Made by a program: the position numbers and the translations under genes. A stretch of 64,000 nt of DNA from Paenilisteria rustica (GTDB lineage Bacteria > Bacillota > Bacilli > Lactobacillales > Listeriaceae): contig NZ_JABJVM010000012.1 in NCBI RefSeq assembly GCF_013820765.1, forward strand, positions 25,315-89,314, given 5' to 3'. The notes beneath the pieces are model-generated. The model made no database searches. It was not told where the DNA came from and was given only the letters and a program-made list of their open reading frames with translations. This document shows, piece by piece, positions 20,086 through 30,558 of this stretch. Numbering within the stretch: position 1 is the first letter of the stretch; the number at the start of each line of letters is the position of its first letter.

Positions 20086-21275
20086 TCCGCCAAAGTATGA
20101 AAATGGCCTGGAAGCAATTAAAAACAAGTAAAATGCGTTCCTTTCTGACAATGCTAGGAATTATTATCGGGGTATCTTCGGTTATTTTGCTAGTATCACT
20201 CGGTAAAGGTGTAACCGATCAAGTCAACAGCCAAATGGGAGACCTAGGCTCGAACTTGGTGACGGTAATGAATACATCGACTAATCCTAATGATAAATTT
20301 ACGTACGATGATGTTCTGAAGTATAAAAATATTGATGGTGTCAAAAGTGTTTCTCCTGAACTCTCAGGACAAGTCAAAGCAACATTTGATTATAAATCAA
20401 AAGACTTGAAGCTTATCGGCACAAACGAGCAATATAAAGATGCTCGTGGATTGAAGCTAGATACCGGTCGCTTTTTATTGCCAATTGATGTCGAGTATGG
20501 ACAAAAAATTGCTGTAATCGGACCAAATGTAGCTAGTGATTTATTCGGCTTCTCAGATCCGGTAGGGGAATATATCCGCGTAAATGGGATGCCTTATAAA
20601 GTTGTCGGCGTTCTAAAAGAAAAAGGCGCGTCGATGATGGGGTCGAGTGATGATCAAGTATTTGTGCCTTTGACCGCAGCGCAACGCATGCTAAAAGATA
20701 CGAATGTCCGGACGTTTTATGTAGAAACGGATACAGCAGAAGATGTAGATCGTGTTGTTAATACCTTAGAATCGCGTTTATCTATCCATTTTGACTATAA
20801 TGCAGCTGACTCTGCAAGTGGTGAATCGGCGCCGTATCAAGTTATTAATCAGCAAGAAATCTTAAATGCGTTTGATACGATCAGTTCGACGCTTACAACA
20901 GCGCTTGGAGCAATTGCCGGCATATCTCTTGTTGTCGGTGGTATTGGGATTATGAATATCATGCTCGTTTCTGTATCAGAACGGACCAGAGAAATCGGTA
21001 TCCGCAAAGCTTTGGGTGCGAAAAAACGTGATATCCTGACTCAATTCTTAATTGAATCTATCGTCATCAGTGTTGTCGGTGGTTTAATCGGAATTGCGAT
21101 AGGTGTATCCGGAGCCCTTGCATTTGGTTCCATTGCGGGTATACCATCTGGAATTACCGCATCAACAATCATTGGCGCGTTCCTATTCTCGATGTTTATC
21201 GGTGTCATATTTGGCATTACACCAGCGAATAAAGCGTCAAAATTACGCCCAATCGATGCGTTACGATCAGAATAA
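20082..21275 (+). CDS. ABC exporter permease (FtsX/MacB-type)
   Basis: 397 residues. The N-terminal helix (about 20-42) is followed by a large extracellular MacB core domain (about 45-245) and three C-terminal helices (about 270-300, 330-350, 360-385). The FtsX signature ERTREIGIRKALGAKKRDI lies before the last helices. It forms the transmembrane part of the tripartite-like exporter encoded with 18687 and 19396. In Listeria this trio precedes spoVG. Confidence 0.92.
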   Translation: MIRQSMKMAWKQLKTSKMRSFLTMLGIIIGVSSVILLVSLGKGVTDQVNSQMGDLGSNLVTVMNTSTNPNDKFTYDDVLKYKNIDGVKSVSPELSGQVKATFDYKSKDLKLIGTNEQYKDARGLKLDTGRFLLPIDVEYGQKIAVIGPNVASDLFGFSDPVGEYIRVNGMPYKVVGVLKEKGASMMGSSDDQVFVPLTAAQRMLKDTNVRTFYVETDTAEDVDRVVNTLESRLSIHFDYNAADSASGESAPYQVINQQEILNAFDTISSTLTTALGAIAGISLVVGGIGIMNIMLVSVSERTREIGIRKALGAKKRDILTQFLIESIVISVVGGLIGIAIGVSGALAFGSIAGIPSGITASTIIGAFLFSMFIGVIFGITPANKASKLRPIDALRSE

Positions 21276-21282
21276 TGTATAT

Positions 21283-21319
21283 AAAAAAGAGGATTTATGT
21301 AAAATAATCCTCTTTTTTT
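21283..21319 (+). terminator. Terminator after the exporter operon
   Basis: AAAAAAGAGGATT pairs with AATCCTCTTTTTT across a 10-base loop, ending in a T-run. Confidence 0.9.
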
Positions 21320-22054
21320 ATTATATAGCTACATAACAATGCGTCTAAAAGTCCTTTTTTTGCGCAAATGTTTGAATTTAAGTCATAAATCGAGCTGTCA
21401 TATATTTTTAATCTGTTTGTCATAATTGTGATGAAAATGCTTGTGAAAAATGTGTTTCATCCTAAAATGTAAGTTTATAAAAGTATGATAAACCCTTTCG
21501 CTTCAATGCTTATAGATGAAAAATAAAGGATGTTACTAACTGTCATAATTCAGGCGTGTTTGTAAAAATAAATAAAAAATGATGTGCAAAAAGGAGTATG
21601 AAAAACGATCAATACGCCATTTTTTGTATACTAAAAAATAGGTTGTTTTTGGCTTTTCCTCTTGGAATATTATAGAATGAAAGAAATATTGGGTATTAAA
21701 CATTGCATATAAACGTTATACTGGCAGTCGTTTGTGGCTTTTTTTATAAATTATTATTTTATAGTATACAATTATTCATTTATAAAAAACAATGCATTTT
21801 TGTCAATAAAAAATGCACTATAAACAGCATTTTTATGTACGAAGTCACAAAGTTGTCAAATTTAGCTTTTTTTATTATGATGTTGTTAGAGAAAAATTCT
21901 GGGCTTTCCTTTTTGGGAACAAGGAGTAATTTAATAATTGCTTTTTGTATGGGAGAAATGTCGAGGGAACAATTCTCTAGTGTTATCTTTATGATGTTGC
22001 GTGTGTGTTGAATCAACAAGTAGCATGTCAACAAGAGCTAAGGTGGTGAAGAAA
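21320..22054 (+). other. AT-rich 735-base gap before spoVG, no convincing gene
   Basis: Very AT-rich, with several -10-like hexamers (for example TATACT near 21717). A 102-codon open frame (21703-22011) begins without a ribosome site and has the composition of chance sequence in AT-rich DNA. The stretch probably holds the spoVG promoter(s) and a long leader. I could not place a sigma-H promoter with confidence. Confidence 0.4.
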
Positions 22055-22366
22055 ATGGAAATTACAGATGTGAGATTACGTCGAGTTGAGACTGATGGAA
22101 GAATGAAAGCTATTTCTTCAATTACTATTGACGGTGAATTCGTAGTACATGATATTCGCGTGATTGATGGTAATGATGGATTATTTGTAGCAATGCCAAG
22201 TAAACGTACTCCAGATGGAGAGTTTCGTGACATCGCTCACCCAATTAATTCTGATACTCGTGCTAAAATTCAGGACGCTGTCTTAGTTGCTTATGCAGAA
22301 GCTGATGAAGTTGTCAGTGAAGTAGAGGAAGCAGCACCAGAAGCGGAAGAAGGAAATGAAGACTAA
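22055..22366 (+). CDS. spoVG: SpoVG-family RNA/DNA-binding regulator, copy 1
   Basis: 103 residues. The core ([24 protein letters not shown]...[23 protein letters not shown]) is the standard SpoVG fold, with an acidic tail ([18 protein letters not shown]). SpoVG binds nucleic acid and tunes virulence, motility and envelope genes in Listeria and staphylococci. The ATG at 22055 follows AGGTGGTGA; the longer frame from 22001 lacks a ribosome site. Listeria is known for two adjacent spoVG genes, as seen here. Confidence 0.93.
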   Translation: MEITDVRLRRVETDGRMKAISSITIDGEFVVHDIRVIDGNDGLFVAMPSKRTPDGEFRDIAHPINSDTRAKIQDAVLVAYAEADEVVSEVEEAAPEAEEGNED

Positions 22367-22505
22367 ACACTACTTTTTATAGGACCTGGGTAAATACTTG
22401 TTGTGAATAGCAAATCTAAAGGGAGACTAAGTTTGTCCCAAGTAACAAGATAAAATAACCCGAAAAAACTATGAGAAGACAAAATGGGATAAGGAGTGAC
22501 TAATA

Positions 22506-22820
22506 ATGCAAGTAACTGATGTGAGATTACGTCGTGTAGAAACTGATGGAAGAATGAGAGCTATTGCTTCCATAACTTTAGATGAGGAATTTGTTGTTCA
22601 TGATATCCGTGTTATTGACGGCAACAACGGTTTATTCGTAGCAATGCCAAGTAAACGTGGCGTTGACGGTGAGTTCCGTGACATCGCCCACCCAATCAAT
22701 TCTGATACTCGTGGAAAAATCCAAGAGGTTGTACTTGCTGAATATGTTCGTGTAGGCGAAGAAGAGTCAAGTGCCGTATCAGAAGATGTAGCAGTTGAAG
22801 AAGAAGTAACTGCGGAATAA
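22506..22820 (+). CDS. spoVG: SpoVG-family regulator, copy 2
   Basis: 104 residues, about 80% identical by eye to the first copy over the first 85 residues. The acidic tail differs ([19 protein letters not shown]). The ribosome site is AAGGAGTGA. A 139-base gap separates the copies and holds no obvious terminator, so readthrough from the first is possible. A strong terminator follows. Confidence 0.93.
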   Translation: MQVTDVRLRRVETDGRMRAIASITLDEEFVVHDIRVIDGNNGLFVAMPSKRGVDGEFRDIAHPINSDTRGKIQEVVLAEYVRVGEEESSAVSEDVAVEEEVTAE

Positions 22821-22839
22821 TTAATAATATAAATCCAAA

Positions 22840-22866
22840 CAACCAGCCCAGCGCTGGTTGTTTTTT
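22840..22866 (+). terminator. Terminator after the spoVG pair
   Basis: CAACCAGC pairs with GCTGGTTG around CCAGC, then TTTTTT. Confidence 0.9.
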
Positions 22867-22966
22867 GTTGGGGCTGCGCGAAATGAAATGAGCTACAGAC
22901 CCAACAATACGAGCGCTTGTCGTCGAGTTACTTAGAGTAAACACAAGATTAGGTTCTAATTGCATC

Positions 22967-22995
22967 TTGAAAAAAAGGTTGTTTTACGGTATTAT
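22967..22995 (+). promoter_or_regulatory. Promoter of glmU
   Basis: TTGAAA (22967-22972), 17-base spacer, TATTAT (22990-22995), 38 bases before the glmU ATG. Confidence 0.7.
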
Positions 22996-23033
22996 CATTA
23001 TGAAGAATAGTGGATAATTGGAGGGTCTTGTCA

Positions 23034-24407
23034 ATGATGAAAAGATATGCGGTTGTTTTAGCGGCTGGGCAAGGTACAAGAATGAAGTCGAAGCTTTACA
23101 AGGTTTTGCATCCTGTATGTGGAAAACCAATGGTAGAACATGTTGTAGACCAAATCAGTCAGCTTGAACCGGATGAAGTCGTGACGATTGTTGGACACGG
23201 TGCGGAACAAGTGCAGACCCATTTGGAAGATAGAAGTGTGTTTGCTTTGCAGGAGAAACAGTTAGGGACTGCTCACGCGGTTTTACAGGCGAAGAGTGTA
23301 CTTGGTGACAAAGAAGGTGTAACGCTTGTTGTGTGTGGTGATACGCCGCTTATTCAAGGTCATACAATGGAAGACTTAATGAAGTATCATCAAGAAAAGC
23401 GTGCCAAGGCAACTATTTTAACGACTGTCTTAGATGATCCAACGGGATATGGACGGATTATTCGGGACGATTTAGGAATTGTAGAGAAAATTGTTGAGCA
23501 CAAAGATGCGTCTGAAAAAGAGCAACGCGTGAATGAAATCAACACGGGAACATATTGTTTTGACAATCAAGCTTTGTTTGAAGCGTTGGAAAAAGTATCC
23601 AACGAAAATGCGCAAGGTGAATATTATTTACCAGACGTTATCAAAATTTTAAAAGATGAAGATGAGGTTGTTGCGGCTTATCGAATGGAGAATGCGAAGG
23701 AATCGCTTGGTGTTAATGATCGCGTAGCTTTGGCAGAGGCGCAAGAAATTATGCGTCACCGAATCAATGAGAACCACATGCGCAATGGTGTAACGTTGAT
23801 TGATCCAGCAAATACGTATATTGATGTCGATGTTGAAATCGGTCAAGATACCGTTGTTGGACCGAACGTTGCGATTCATGGGAAAACAGTTATCGGTGCT
23901 GATTGTGAGATTACAGGCGCGAGCGTGCTTGATAATGCGACTCTTGGTGAACGTGTGCAAGTGAGACATTCTTCTATTTATGACAGCAAAGTTGGCGATG
24001 ACGTTCAAGTTGGGCCTTATTCGCACCTACGCCCTGAATCTGAAATCAGCGAAGGCGTGAAAATTGGTAACTTTGTGGAAACGAAGAAAGCAACGATTGG
24101 CAAAAACTCGAAAATCCCGCATTTTATCTACATGGGTGACGCGGAAATCGGCGAAAATGTCAATATCGGTTGCGGTTCTATCGCAGTGAATTACGATGGC
24201 AAAAATAAAGCCAAAACAATTATCGGTGATGACGTCTTTATTGGTTGCAACTCCAACTTGGTAGCACCGGTGAACATTGGCAATCGTGCCTTTGTAGCAG
24301 CAGGCACAACGGTTACAAAAGATGTACCAGAAGATGCCCTTGCTATTTCTCGTGTGAAGCAAGAAAATAAAGAAGGATACGCGAAGAAACTGAATTTCGG
24401 TAAGTAG
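23034..24407 (+). CDS. glmU: Bifunctional GlcNAc-1-P uridyltransferase / GlcN-1-P acetyltransferase
   Basis: 457 residues. Makes UDP-GlcNAc for peptidoglycan and teichoic acids. The N-terminal nucleotidyltransferase begins [13 protein letters not shown] with CGDTPL mid-domain. The C-terminal left-handed beta-helix shows hexapeptide repeats ([18 protein letters not shown]) and the acetyltransferase segment [10 protein letters not shown]. The ATG at 23034 is followed by a second ATG; the GGAGGG ribosome site fits either. The frame extending to 23010 is not used. Confidence 0.95.
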   Translation: MMKRYAVVLAAGQGTRMKSKLYKVLHPVCGKPMVEHVVDQISQLEPDEVVTIVGHGAEQVQTHLEDRSVFALQEKQLGTAHAVLQAKSVLGDKEGVTLVVCGDTPLIQGHTMEDLMKYHQEKRAKATILTTVLDDPTGYGRIIRDDLGIVEKIVEHKDASEKEQRVNEINTGTYCFDNQALFEALEKVSNENAQGEYYLPDVIKILKDEDEVVAAYRMENAKESLGVNDRVALAEAQEIMRHRINENHMRNGVTLIDPANTYIDVDVEIGQDTVVGPNVAIHGKTVIGADCEITGASVLDNATLGERVQVRHSSIYDSKVGDDVQVGPYSHLRPESEISEGVKIGNFVETKKATIGKNSKIPHFIYMGDAEIGENVNIGCGSIAVNYDGKNKAKTIIGDDVFIGCNSNLVAPVNIGNRAFVAAGTTVTKDVPEDALAISRVKQENKEGYAKKLNFGK

Positions 24408-24495
24408 TCATTTGTGGGTGGGGTTGTACTTCGGTTCTGCCACTGTGCAATCCCAGCCATTTAAAAATTATATAAAATCTATGTGGAGGCTGATT

Positions 24496-25452
24496 ATGTC
24501 TAACGATTATTTTGATCCAAAGTTAAAAATTTTCTCTTTAAATTCCAACCCAGCACTGGCGGCGGAAATCGCGGAAGTAGCAGGAATTAATTTAGGGAAG
24601 TCCAGCGTGACCCATTTTAGTGATGGTGAAATTCAGATTAATATTGAAGAAAGTATCCGTGGTTGTCACGTCTATGTTGTGCAGTCCACTGGTTTTCCTG
24701 TTAACCAAAATCTGATGGAACTTTTGATCATGATTGATGCACTTAAGAGAGCTTCAGCAAAAACAATTAACATTGTGATGCCGTATTACGGTTATGCTCG
24801 CCAAGACCGTAAAGCGCGTAGTCGTGAGCCAATCACGGCAAAACTCGTGGCTAACCTGATTGAAAAAGCAGGAGCTACACGCATGATTACACTAGATCTT
24901 CATGCACCGCAAATTCAAGGTTTCTTTGATATTCCAATCGATCATTTGAACGCGGTTCGTTTGCTATCAAACTATTTCAGCTCGCATCATATCGATGAAG
25001 ATTTGGTTGTTGTTTCACCAGATCACGGCGGTGTAACAAGAGCTCGTAAGATGGCCGATCGTTTGAAAGCGCCGATTGCAATTATTGACAAACGTCGTCC
25101 ACGCCCAAATGTGGCGGAAGTAATGAATATCGTTGGTAATGTAGACGGTAAAGTGGCTATTTTGATTGATGATATCATTGATACAGCAGGTACAATTACA
25201 CTTGCAGCGAATGCTTTAATCGAGAGTGGCGCAACGAAAGTATATGCTTGTTGCTCACACCCAGTCCTGTCAGGTCCGGCGATTGAACGCATTAATAATT
25301 CAGCGATTGAGAAATTAATCGTGACTAATTCGCTCGTTTTACCAGAGGATAAATGGATTGACAAAATCGAACAATTATCTGTAGGACCGTTACTTGGCGA
25401 AGCAATCGTCCGCGTACACAAAAACGAGTCAGTAAGCCCATTATTTGATTAA
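24496..25452 (+). CDS. prs: Ribose-phosphate pyrophosphokinase
   Basis: 318-residue PRPP synthase, which supplies PRPP for purines, pyrimidines, His, Trp and NAD. Visible: the ATP region around [16 protein letters not shown], the flexible loop and the PRPP motif [15 protein letters not shown] 24496 follows GGAGG; upstream in-frame codons are excluded. In L. monocytogenes prs borders the prfA virulence cluster; here the next gene is walR. Confidence 0.95.
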   Translation: MSNDYFDPKLKIFSLNSNPALAAEIAEVAGINLGKSSVTHFSDGEIQINIEESIRGCHVYVVQSTGFPVNQNLMELLIMIDALKRASAKTINIVMPYYGYARQDRKARSREPITAKLVANLIEKAGATRMITLDLHAPQIQGFFDIPIDHLNAVRLLSNYFSSHHIDEDLVVVSPDHGGVTRARKMADRLKAPIAIIDKRRPRPNVAEVMNIVGNVDGKVAILIDDIIDTAGTITLAANALIESGATKVYACCSHPVLSGPAIERINNSAIEKLIVTNSLVLPEDKWIDKIEQLSVGPLLGEAIVRVHKNESVSPLFD

Positions 25453-25468
25453 TACAGAAAATACATAG

Positions 25469-25503
25469 CGCAGGCCTCCTTCCTAGGATGTCTGCGTTTT
25501 TGT
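25469..25503 (+). terminator. Terminator after prs
   Basis: CGCAG pairs with CTGCG, with partial inner pairing (CCTTCCTAGG), followed by TTTTTG. Confidence 0.7.
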
Positions 25504-25553
25504 TTAGGAAAGTACAAATCTCCCTCCCAACTTTTCCTATCCTGAAGATATTA

Positions 25554-25562
25554 TGTTATAAT
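25554..25562 (+). promoter_or_regulatory. Extended -10 promoter of the wal operon
   Basis: TGTTATAAT is a perfect extended -10 about 200 bases before the walR start, giving a long leader. No good -35 is seen. The leader contains no recognised riboswitch. Confidence 0.5.
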
Positions 25563-25761
25563 GATGATTGTGATAGTCTATCATTTGATAAAGGTTGCCA
25601 TAACTAAAAATAAGGCAAGCGTGGATTGTTACATGGGAAATAAAGCAGTCATTTATCTCATAAAGAAAGACATTTTTCAGTTGCAACATAAGGGTTATTT
25701 CTCAAAAAAATATATGGTATCGCCAATGGAGCGATTTTAGAAATGGGAGGACTGGTTAAAG

Positions 25762-26475
25762 ATGGCCGAAAAGAAAATTCTAGTTGTAGATGATGAAAAA
25801 CCGATAGCTGATATTGTGAAATTTAATTTAAATAAAGAAGGTTTTGACGTATATTGCGCGTATGATGGTGATGAAGCGATTGATTTAGTGGAGGAAATTC
25901 AACCTGATTTGATTCTACTCGATATTATGTTGCCTGGGCGCGATGGTATTGAAGTGTGTCGTGAGGTTCGTAAAAAATATGATATGCCAATTATTATGGT
26001 GACGGCAAAAGACTCAGAGATTGATAAGGTGCTAGGCCTTGAGCTAGGTGCGGATGATTACGTGACAAAACCGTTTAGTAATCGTGAGTTGATTGCGCGT
26101 GTGAAAGCGAATTTGCGTCGTCATAGTACCGCTGGAAGTGCTGCGGCAGAAGAGGAAGAGAACAGTGAACTGGAAATTGGTTCGCTTATTATTCATCCGG
26201 ATGCGTATGTTGCTTCTAAACGCGGTGAGACGATTGAACTGACTCACCGTGAGTTCGAATTGCTACATTATTTGGCGAAGCATATGGGACAAGTTATGAC
26301 GCGTGAGCATTTATTGCAAACGGTTTGGGGTTATGACTATTTTGGCGATGTGCGGACGGTTGATGTGACGGTGCGCCGCTTACGTGAGAAAATTGAAGAT
26401 AATCCAAGTCATCCAGCATGGCTTGTAACACGACGGGGAGTAGGCTACTATTTACGTAACCCTGAACAGGAGTAA
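25762..26475 (+). CDS. walR: WalR response regulator
   Basis: 237-residue OmpR-type regulator, essential in most Firmicutes, that controls autolysin and wall-metabolism genes. The receiver has acidic DDE near the N-terminus, phospho-acceptor Asp54 ([13 protein letters not shown]) and Lys in VTKPFSN. The C-terminal winged helix ends with [11 protein letters not shown]. The ribosome site is GGGAGGACTGG. First gene of walRKHI. Confidence 0.95.
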   Translation: MAEKKILVVDDEKPIADIVKFNLNKEGFDVYCAYDGDEAIDLVEEIQPDLILLDIMLPGRDGIEVCREVRKKYDMPIIMVTAKDSEIDKVLGLELGADDYVTKPFSNRELIARVKANLRRHSTAGSAAAEEEENSELEIGSLIIHPDAYVASKRGETIELTHREFELLHYLAKHMGQVMTREHLLQTVWGYDYFGDVRTVDVTVRRLREKIEDNPSHPAWLVTRRGVGYYLRNPEQE

Positions 26476-26480
26476 ACATT

Positions 26481-28310
26481 ATGCGGAGAATGAAGTTTTT
26501 TCAATCGGTCCAATTTAGATTTGTCATGATTTATTTGTTGCTTATTTTGGTAGCAATGCAAGTAATAGGGGCTTATTTTGTGCGAGAATTGCAGGACCAA
26601 TTGGAGAAGAACTTTAAAACAGCGATTACTAATAGTGTGAATTTATTGGAGTACAATGTTCGCGAAGAAATGTTGAAATATACGAACGATGACCAGACGA
26701 AACTCGAGAGTGACATTCAAAGTATGTTGCTCGATTTCGTTCGTGGTAGCAATGATTTTGAGAACGTGCTCGTTGTAGACGATAAGCTGAAAATCATTGG
26801 GACCTCAGATGTGGACAATCAAGGTATTGTTGGACAGGTCTCGACGAATAAGATGATTAAAAACACGATAAATAGTGGGAATGGCGAAAATAAAATCTTC
26901 ATGGGGAAAAATCCAAAACGGCAAATTTGGGTGGATGTTACCCCGATTACTTCAAAAGGAGAGGTTATTGGCGCCATCTATTTGGCTACGGATATTGAAT
27001 CGGTGTATGAGCAGGTTGATAGTATCACGAGTATTTTTATCACAGGGACGCTCCTTGCGATGATTATTACGGCGATTCTAGGAATTCTGCTTTCACGAAC
27101 GATTACGAAGCCAATTACGGATATGAAACGTCAAGCTTTTGCGATGGCACGCGGGAATTATACGCGGAAGGTAAAAGTGTACGGCATGGATGAAATTGGC
27201 CAATTGGCGGAATCCTTTAATGCGCTAACGAAACGGGTGCAGGAAGCGCAAGCCATGACGGAGGGGGAACGGCGGAAGTTATCGTCGGTGCTTTCTTACA
27301 TGACAGATGGCGTGATTGCAACGGATCGTCGCGGAAAGGTTATTTTGATTAATTCGCCGGCTGAAAAGATGCTGAAAATGGCGCATGAAAGTGCGAATGG
27401 GAAACCAATTATTGATGTGCTTGGCGTGGCGGATGACTATTCTTTTGATGATTTGATGGAGTTGGAAGAGCCGCTTACAATGGATCGCAGTACGTTTGAG
27501 GAGCCATATGTTTTACGGGCGAATTTGTCGGTTATCCAACGTGAAACTGGTTTTGTGAACGGGATTATTGCCGTTTTACATGATATTACGGACCAGGAAA
27601 AAGTGGATCAGGAACGCCGCGATTTTGTATCGAATGTGTCACATGAGCTTCGGACGCCGCTTACGAGTATGCGTAGTTATTTAGAGGCGCTAAGTGATGG
27701 TGCATGGCGGGATGAAGAGATTGCGCCACGTTTTCTTGAGGTGACGCAAAGCGAGACGGAGCGGATGATTCGCTTAGTGAATGATTTGCTGAAATTATCA
27801 CGGATGGATAGTGGACGTACGAATTTGGATAAGAATTTTGTGAATTTTAATGATTTCTTTAATCATATTATTGATCGCTTTGAGATGATGAAGAAGGATG
27901 GCACAACGTTTAAGCGTCAGTTTACGCGTGAGCCGGTTATTATTGAAATTGATGAAGATAAAATTATGCAGGTGATGGATAACATTATCTCGAATGCGAA
28001 TAAATATTCACCAGATGGTGGCCGTATAACGTTCTACTTGCGGAAACGCGAGGATGCGATTGAGGTTAGTATCAGTGATGAAGGTATGGGGATTCCTGAG
28101 GAGGACTTGACGAAAGTCTTTGATCGTTTCTTCCGTGTGGATAAGGCGAGGTCAAGGGAGATGGGCGGAACTGGTCTGGGTCTTGCGATTGCGCGTGATG
28201 TGATTACAGCGCATGGTGGCGAAATCTGGGCGGAGCGTAATCGCGGGAAAGGCACAACTATCTCGTTTACGTTGCCATACAATGATTTACCGGAGGATGA
28301 TTGGGAATGA
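26481..28310 (+). CDS. walK: WalK sensor histidine kinase
   Basis: 609 residues. Two membrane helices (about 10-32 and 180-202) enclose an extracellular PAS-like domain, followed by HAMP, PAS (about 265-370), HisKA with phospho-acceptor His388 in NVSHELRTPL, and the ATPase boxes DNIISNANKYSP, DEGMGIP and GTGLGLAIA. It senses peptidoglycan status and phosphorylates WalR. It starts 5 bases after walR and overlaps walH by 4 bases. Confidence 0.95.
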   Translation: MRRMKFFQSVQFRFVMIYLLLILVAMQVIGAYFVRELQDQLEKNFKTAITNSVNLLEYNVREEMLKYTNDDQTKLESDIQSMLLDFVRGSNDFENVLVVDDKLKIIGTSDVDNQGIVGQVSTNKMIKNTINSGNGENKIFMGKNPKRQIWVDVTPITSKGEVIGAIYLATDIESVYEQVDSITSIFITGTLLAMIITAILGILLSRTITKPITDMKRQAFAMARGNYTRKVKVYGMDEIGQLAESFNALTKRVQEAQAMTEGERRKLSSVLSYMTDGVIATDRRGKVILINSPAEKMLKMAHESANGKPIIDVLGVADDYSFDDLMELEEPLTMDRSTFEEPYVLRANLSVIQRETGFVNGIIAVLHDITDQEKVDQERRDFVSNVSHELRTPLTSMRSYLEALSDGAWRDEEIAPRFLEVTQSETERMIRLVNDLLKLSRMDSGRTNLDKNFVNFNDFFNHIIDRFEMMKKDGTTFKRQFTREPVIIEIDEDKIMQVMDNIISNANKYSPDGGRITFYLRKREDAIEVSISDEGMGIPEEDLTKVFDRFFRVDKARSREMGGTGLGLAIARDVITAHGGEIWAERNRGKGTTISFTLPYNDLPEDDWE

Positions 28311-29602
28311 AGGGTACAAAAATAAGAGGAATTATCCTCACTGTTCTTGTAGTTATCAGCGTTTTCCTAAGCTACAGCCTCTGGAAAGTGCAGCCGGATT
28401 ATGAAGTGATTGATAATGAGACGGTGAAAAAGGAGCAAATTGCAAAGTTACGACAGCCAGAACAGGTTTTTAGGCCGACAATGGTGTATTATCATCAGAA
28501 TGACAAGCATTATATGACGCAAAATTTAACGATGATTAACGCGCTTGTGAAGGCTGGGACGACATTTGATTTTTCTGAATTGGTGCGGACGGATAAAATG
28601 ACGGCGAGTTACCAAGGAATGATGCATCAGAATAATTCGATGGAACTTGTTTTCCCGAATGCTGTGCCGCTTTCGATTTACAGTCAGGTTTTTAGATTGA
28701 AGGGTGATAATTTTGACTCGAATTCGTTTAATCGGATTACGTTTAATTTGACTAAGTCGGAGAATGGTTTGTTCTCGGTGTATTTTGGAAATGACTCGAA
28801 TGAGCAGATTTATCAGGGGTCCATTCAGCAGGAACAGGTCGAAACGTTGAAGCAAGTTTTGACGGAGCAGAAAACGGCGATGGCTCCGGTAAATGAGTTG
28901 TATAAGAATAAGCAGTATTTATTCTTGAATGATGCGCCGGTGAAGTTGCAACAGCAGCAGTATGTAATTGAGACGATTGATATTGGATTGTTTAAAAATG
29001 CGCTGTTTGGTGATGGGAGCAAAGTGAAAGGGCAGGATAACTCGTTTACGAATGGTTCGAGTTCGATGACGGTGAATCCAGAAGAAAAGGTGCTCACGTA
29101 TGTGGATCCAGCGCAAGAGCGTCGGGATACGTCGCAGCTTAGCAGTGCGATGAAGTCGGAGCAGATTCAGTCGAGTTTTAATTTTGTGAATGATCATTGG
29201 GGCTGGACGGGAAATTATTATTATTCTGGGTACTCGGCGGATAGCTCGACAACCGCATTTTCTTTGTTTGTGCAGGGCTTGCCGGTGTTTAACAAGGATG
29301 GCATGTCGCAGATTTTGGTGACGGAGGGGACGGAAGGCGTGTATAAATATCAGCGTCCGTTCTTCAAACTTGGTGCGCAAATTACGACGGAGTCAAAAGC
29401 AGTGACATTGCCGAGTTCGGTGAGTGTTTATGAGAACCTAATTAAGACCGTGGATCCAGACGATATCCAGATGATTGTCCCTGGGTATGTGATGGGATAT
29501 GAGCAAAATAATAACAGCTATAATCGTGTTGTGGAGCTGAAACCGGCTTGGTTTTATAAATACAATGGTACGTGGACACCTGTTGTGGGAGGCGAATCGT
29601 AA
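28307..29602 (+). CDS. walH: WalH (YycH), negative regulator of WalK
   Basis: 431 residues: one N-terminal membrane helix (KIRGIILTVLVVISVFLSYSLW) and a large extracellular domain. YycH and YycI contact WalK in the membrane and tune its activity. The start ATG overlaps the walK stop (ATGA), with CGGAGGA upstream; a TTG two codons earlier is less likely. The stop overlaps the walI start (TAATG). Confidence 0.92.
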   Translation: MKGTKIRGIILTVLVVISVFLSYSLWKVQPDYEVIDNETVKKEQIAKLRQPEQVFRPTMVYYHQNDKHYMTQNLTMINALVKAGTTFDFSELVRTDKMTASYQGMMHQNNSMELVFPNAVPLSIYSQVFRLKGDNFDSNSFNRITFNLTKSENGLFSVYFGNDSNEQIYQGSIQQEQVETLKQVLTEQKTAMAPVNELYKNKQYLFLNDAPVKLQQQQYVIETIDIGLFKNALFGDGSKVKGQDNSFTNGSSSMTVNPEEKVLTYVDPAQERRDTSQLSSAMKSEQIQSSFNFVNDHWGWTGNYYYSGYSADSSTTAFSLFVQGLPVFNKDGMSQILVTEGTEGVYKYQRPFFKLGAQITTESKAVTLPSSVSVYENLIKTVDPDDIQMIVPGYVMGYEQNNNSYNRVVELKPAWFYKYNGTWTPVVGGES

Positions 29603-30447
29603 TGGATTGGAAGAAAACAGAAACGATTTTTATTATCGCCTTCTTGATTTTGGATATTTTCTTATTGATATTGTTCATTGATTCTAGAATGTCTTCTTCG
29701 CCGACGCCTCTCGTTAGTCAGACTTTGGAGGAGAAGTTGAAATCTGAAAATATTACGTATGGTAAGATCCCGTCTAATCCAGAGAAGGGGTCTTATTTAA
29801 CCACAGAGCCACTTGCTTTTACGCAGAAGGATATCAATGATTTGAAGGGACAGAAGATTTCGGTTTTGAATGCAGATCAGCGGATTTATTCGGTGCTAGT
29901 CAAACCTGTAAAGATTGATCCGGAGAAGTATGGTGCGGACTTGATGCCATTTTTGAAGAGTGATGTTTTTGAAGGGGATCGGTATACGTATTGGGGTTAT
30001 GATTCCGATAGGCGCGAGATGACGTTTAATCAGAAAATTGATGGACGACCTGTGTTGTTTAATACGAATGGCCAGATTGTGTTTAATTTGAATAAGGATA
30101 ATGAGGTTATTTCTTATCGGCAAACGATGCTTGGTGATCCGAAGATGTTCGATGAAAAGGATGATGTGATTTCGGGAACGGATGCATTGGAGGTACTTCA
30201 TCAGCATGGTGATTTAAAGCAGAATAGTAAGATTGTGAATACGACGCTCGGTTATTACAATTTGGTTAGTTTGCCGAGTTCGGACGTGTACTTGCCTGTG
30301 TGGGCTTTCGAGGTGAAACACGAGAAGCAGACGACATTTTTCCTTGTGAATGGCTTGGAGGGGTCTGTGATTAACTCGAGTGATTTGCAGGCAAATGAAG
30401 AAATACCGAATTCGGAGAGTGACGCTGTTCAGAAAGCGCGGCAGTAG
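29602..30447 (+). CDS. walI: WalI (YycI), WalK accessory protein
   Basis: 281 residues with an N-terminal membrane helix (ETIFIIAFLILDIFLLILFI) and a YycI-type extracellular domain that folds like WalH. It acts with WalH on WalK. The ATG at 29602 overlaps the walH stop; GGAGGCG is upstream. A terminator follows, so walJ may be expressed partly on its own. Confidence 0.92.
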   Translation: MDWKKTETIFIIAFLILDIFLLILFIDSRMSSSPTPLVSQTLEEKLKSENITYGKIPSNPEKGSYLTTEPLAFTQKDINDLKGQKISVLNADQRIYSVLVKPVKIDPEKYGADLMPFLKSDVFEGDRYTYWGYDSDRREMTFNQKIDGRPVLFNTNGQIVFNLNKDNEVISYRQTMLGDPKMFDEKDDVISGTDALEVLHQHGDLKQNSKIVNTTLGYYNLVSLPSSDVYLPVWAFEVKHEKQTTFFLVNGLEGSVINSSDLQANEEIPNSESDAVQKARQ

Positions 30448-30458
30448 ATTGGAAAGTG

Positions 30459-30495
30459 GGAGAGCCTTGGAAAATGTGAGGTTTCTCCTTTTTTC
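30459..30495 (+). terminator. Terminator after walI
   Basis: GGAGAGCCT (30459-30467) pairs with AGGTTTCTCC (30479-30488), followed by TTTTTT. A TACAAT hexamer at 30519-30524 could be a separate walJ promoter. Confidence 0.7.
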
Positions 30496-30558
30496 GTGCA
30501 ATTGTGTTTTTTTCGTTGTACAATAAGATTATGGAATTTTTAAGGGGGCTAGAAAGCG

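Noticed and set aside
21400..21700. Sigma-H promoter for spoVG
   Set aside because: AGG- and GAAT-like elements are present but spaced too far apart to support a call.
21703..22011. 102-codon open frame before spoVG
   Set aside because: No ribosome site, composition of random AT-rich sequence, and an equally long frame on the opposite strand.
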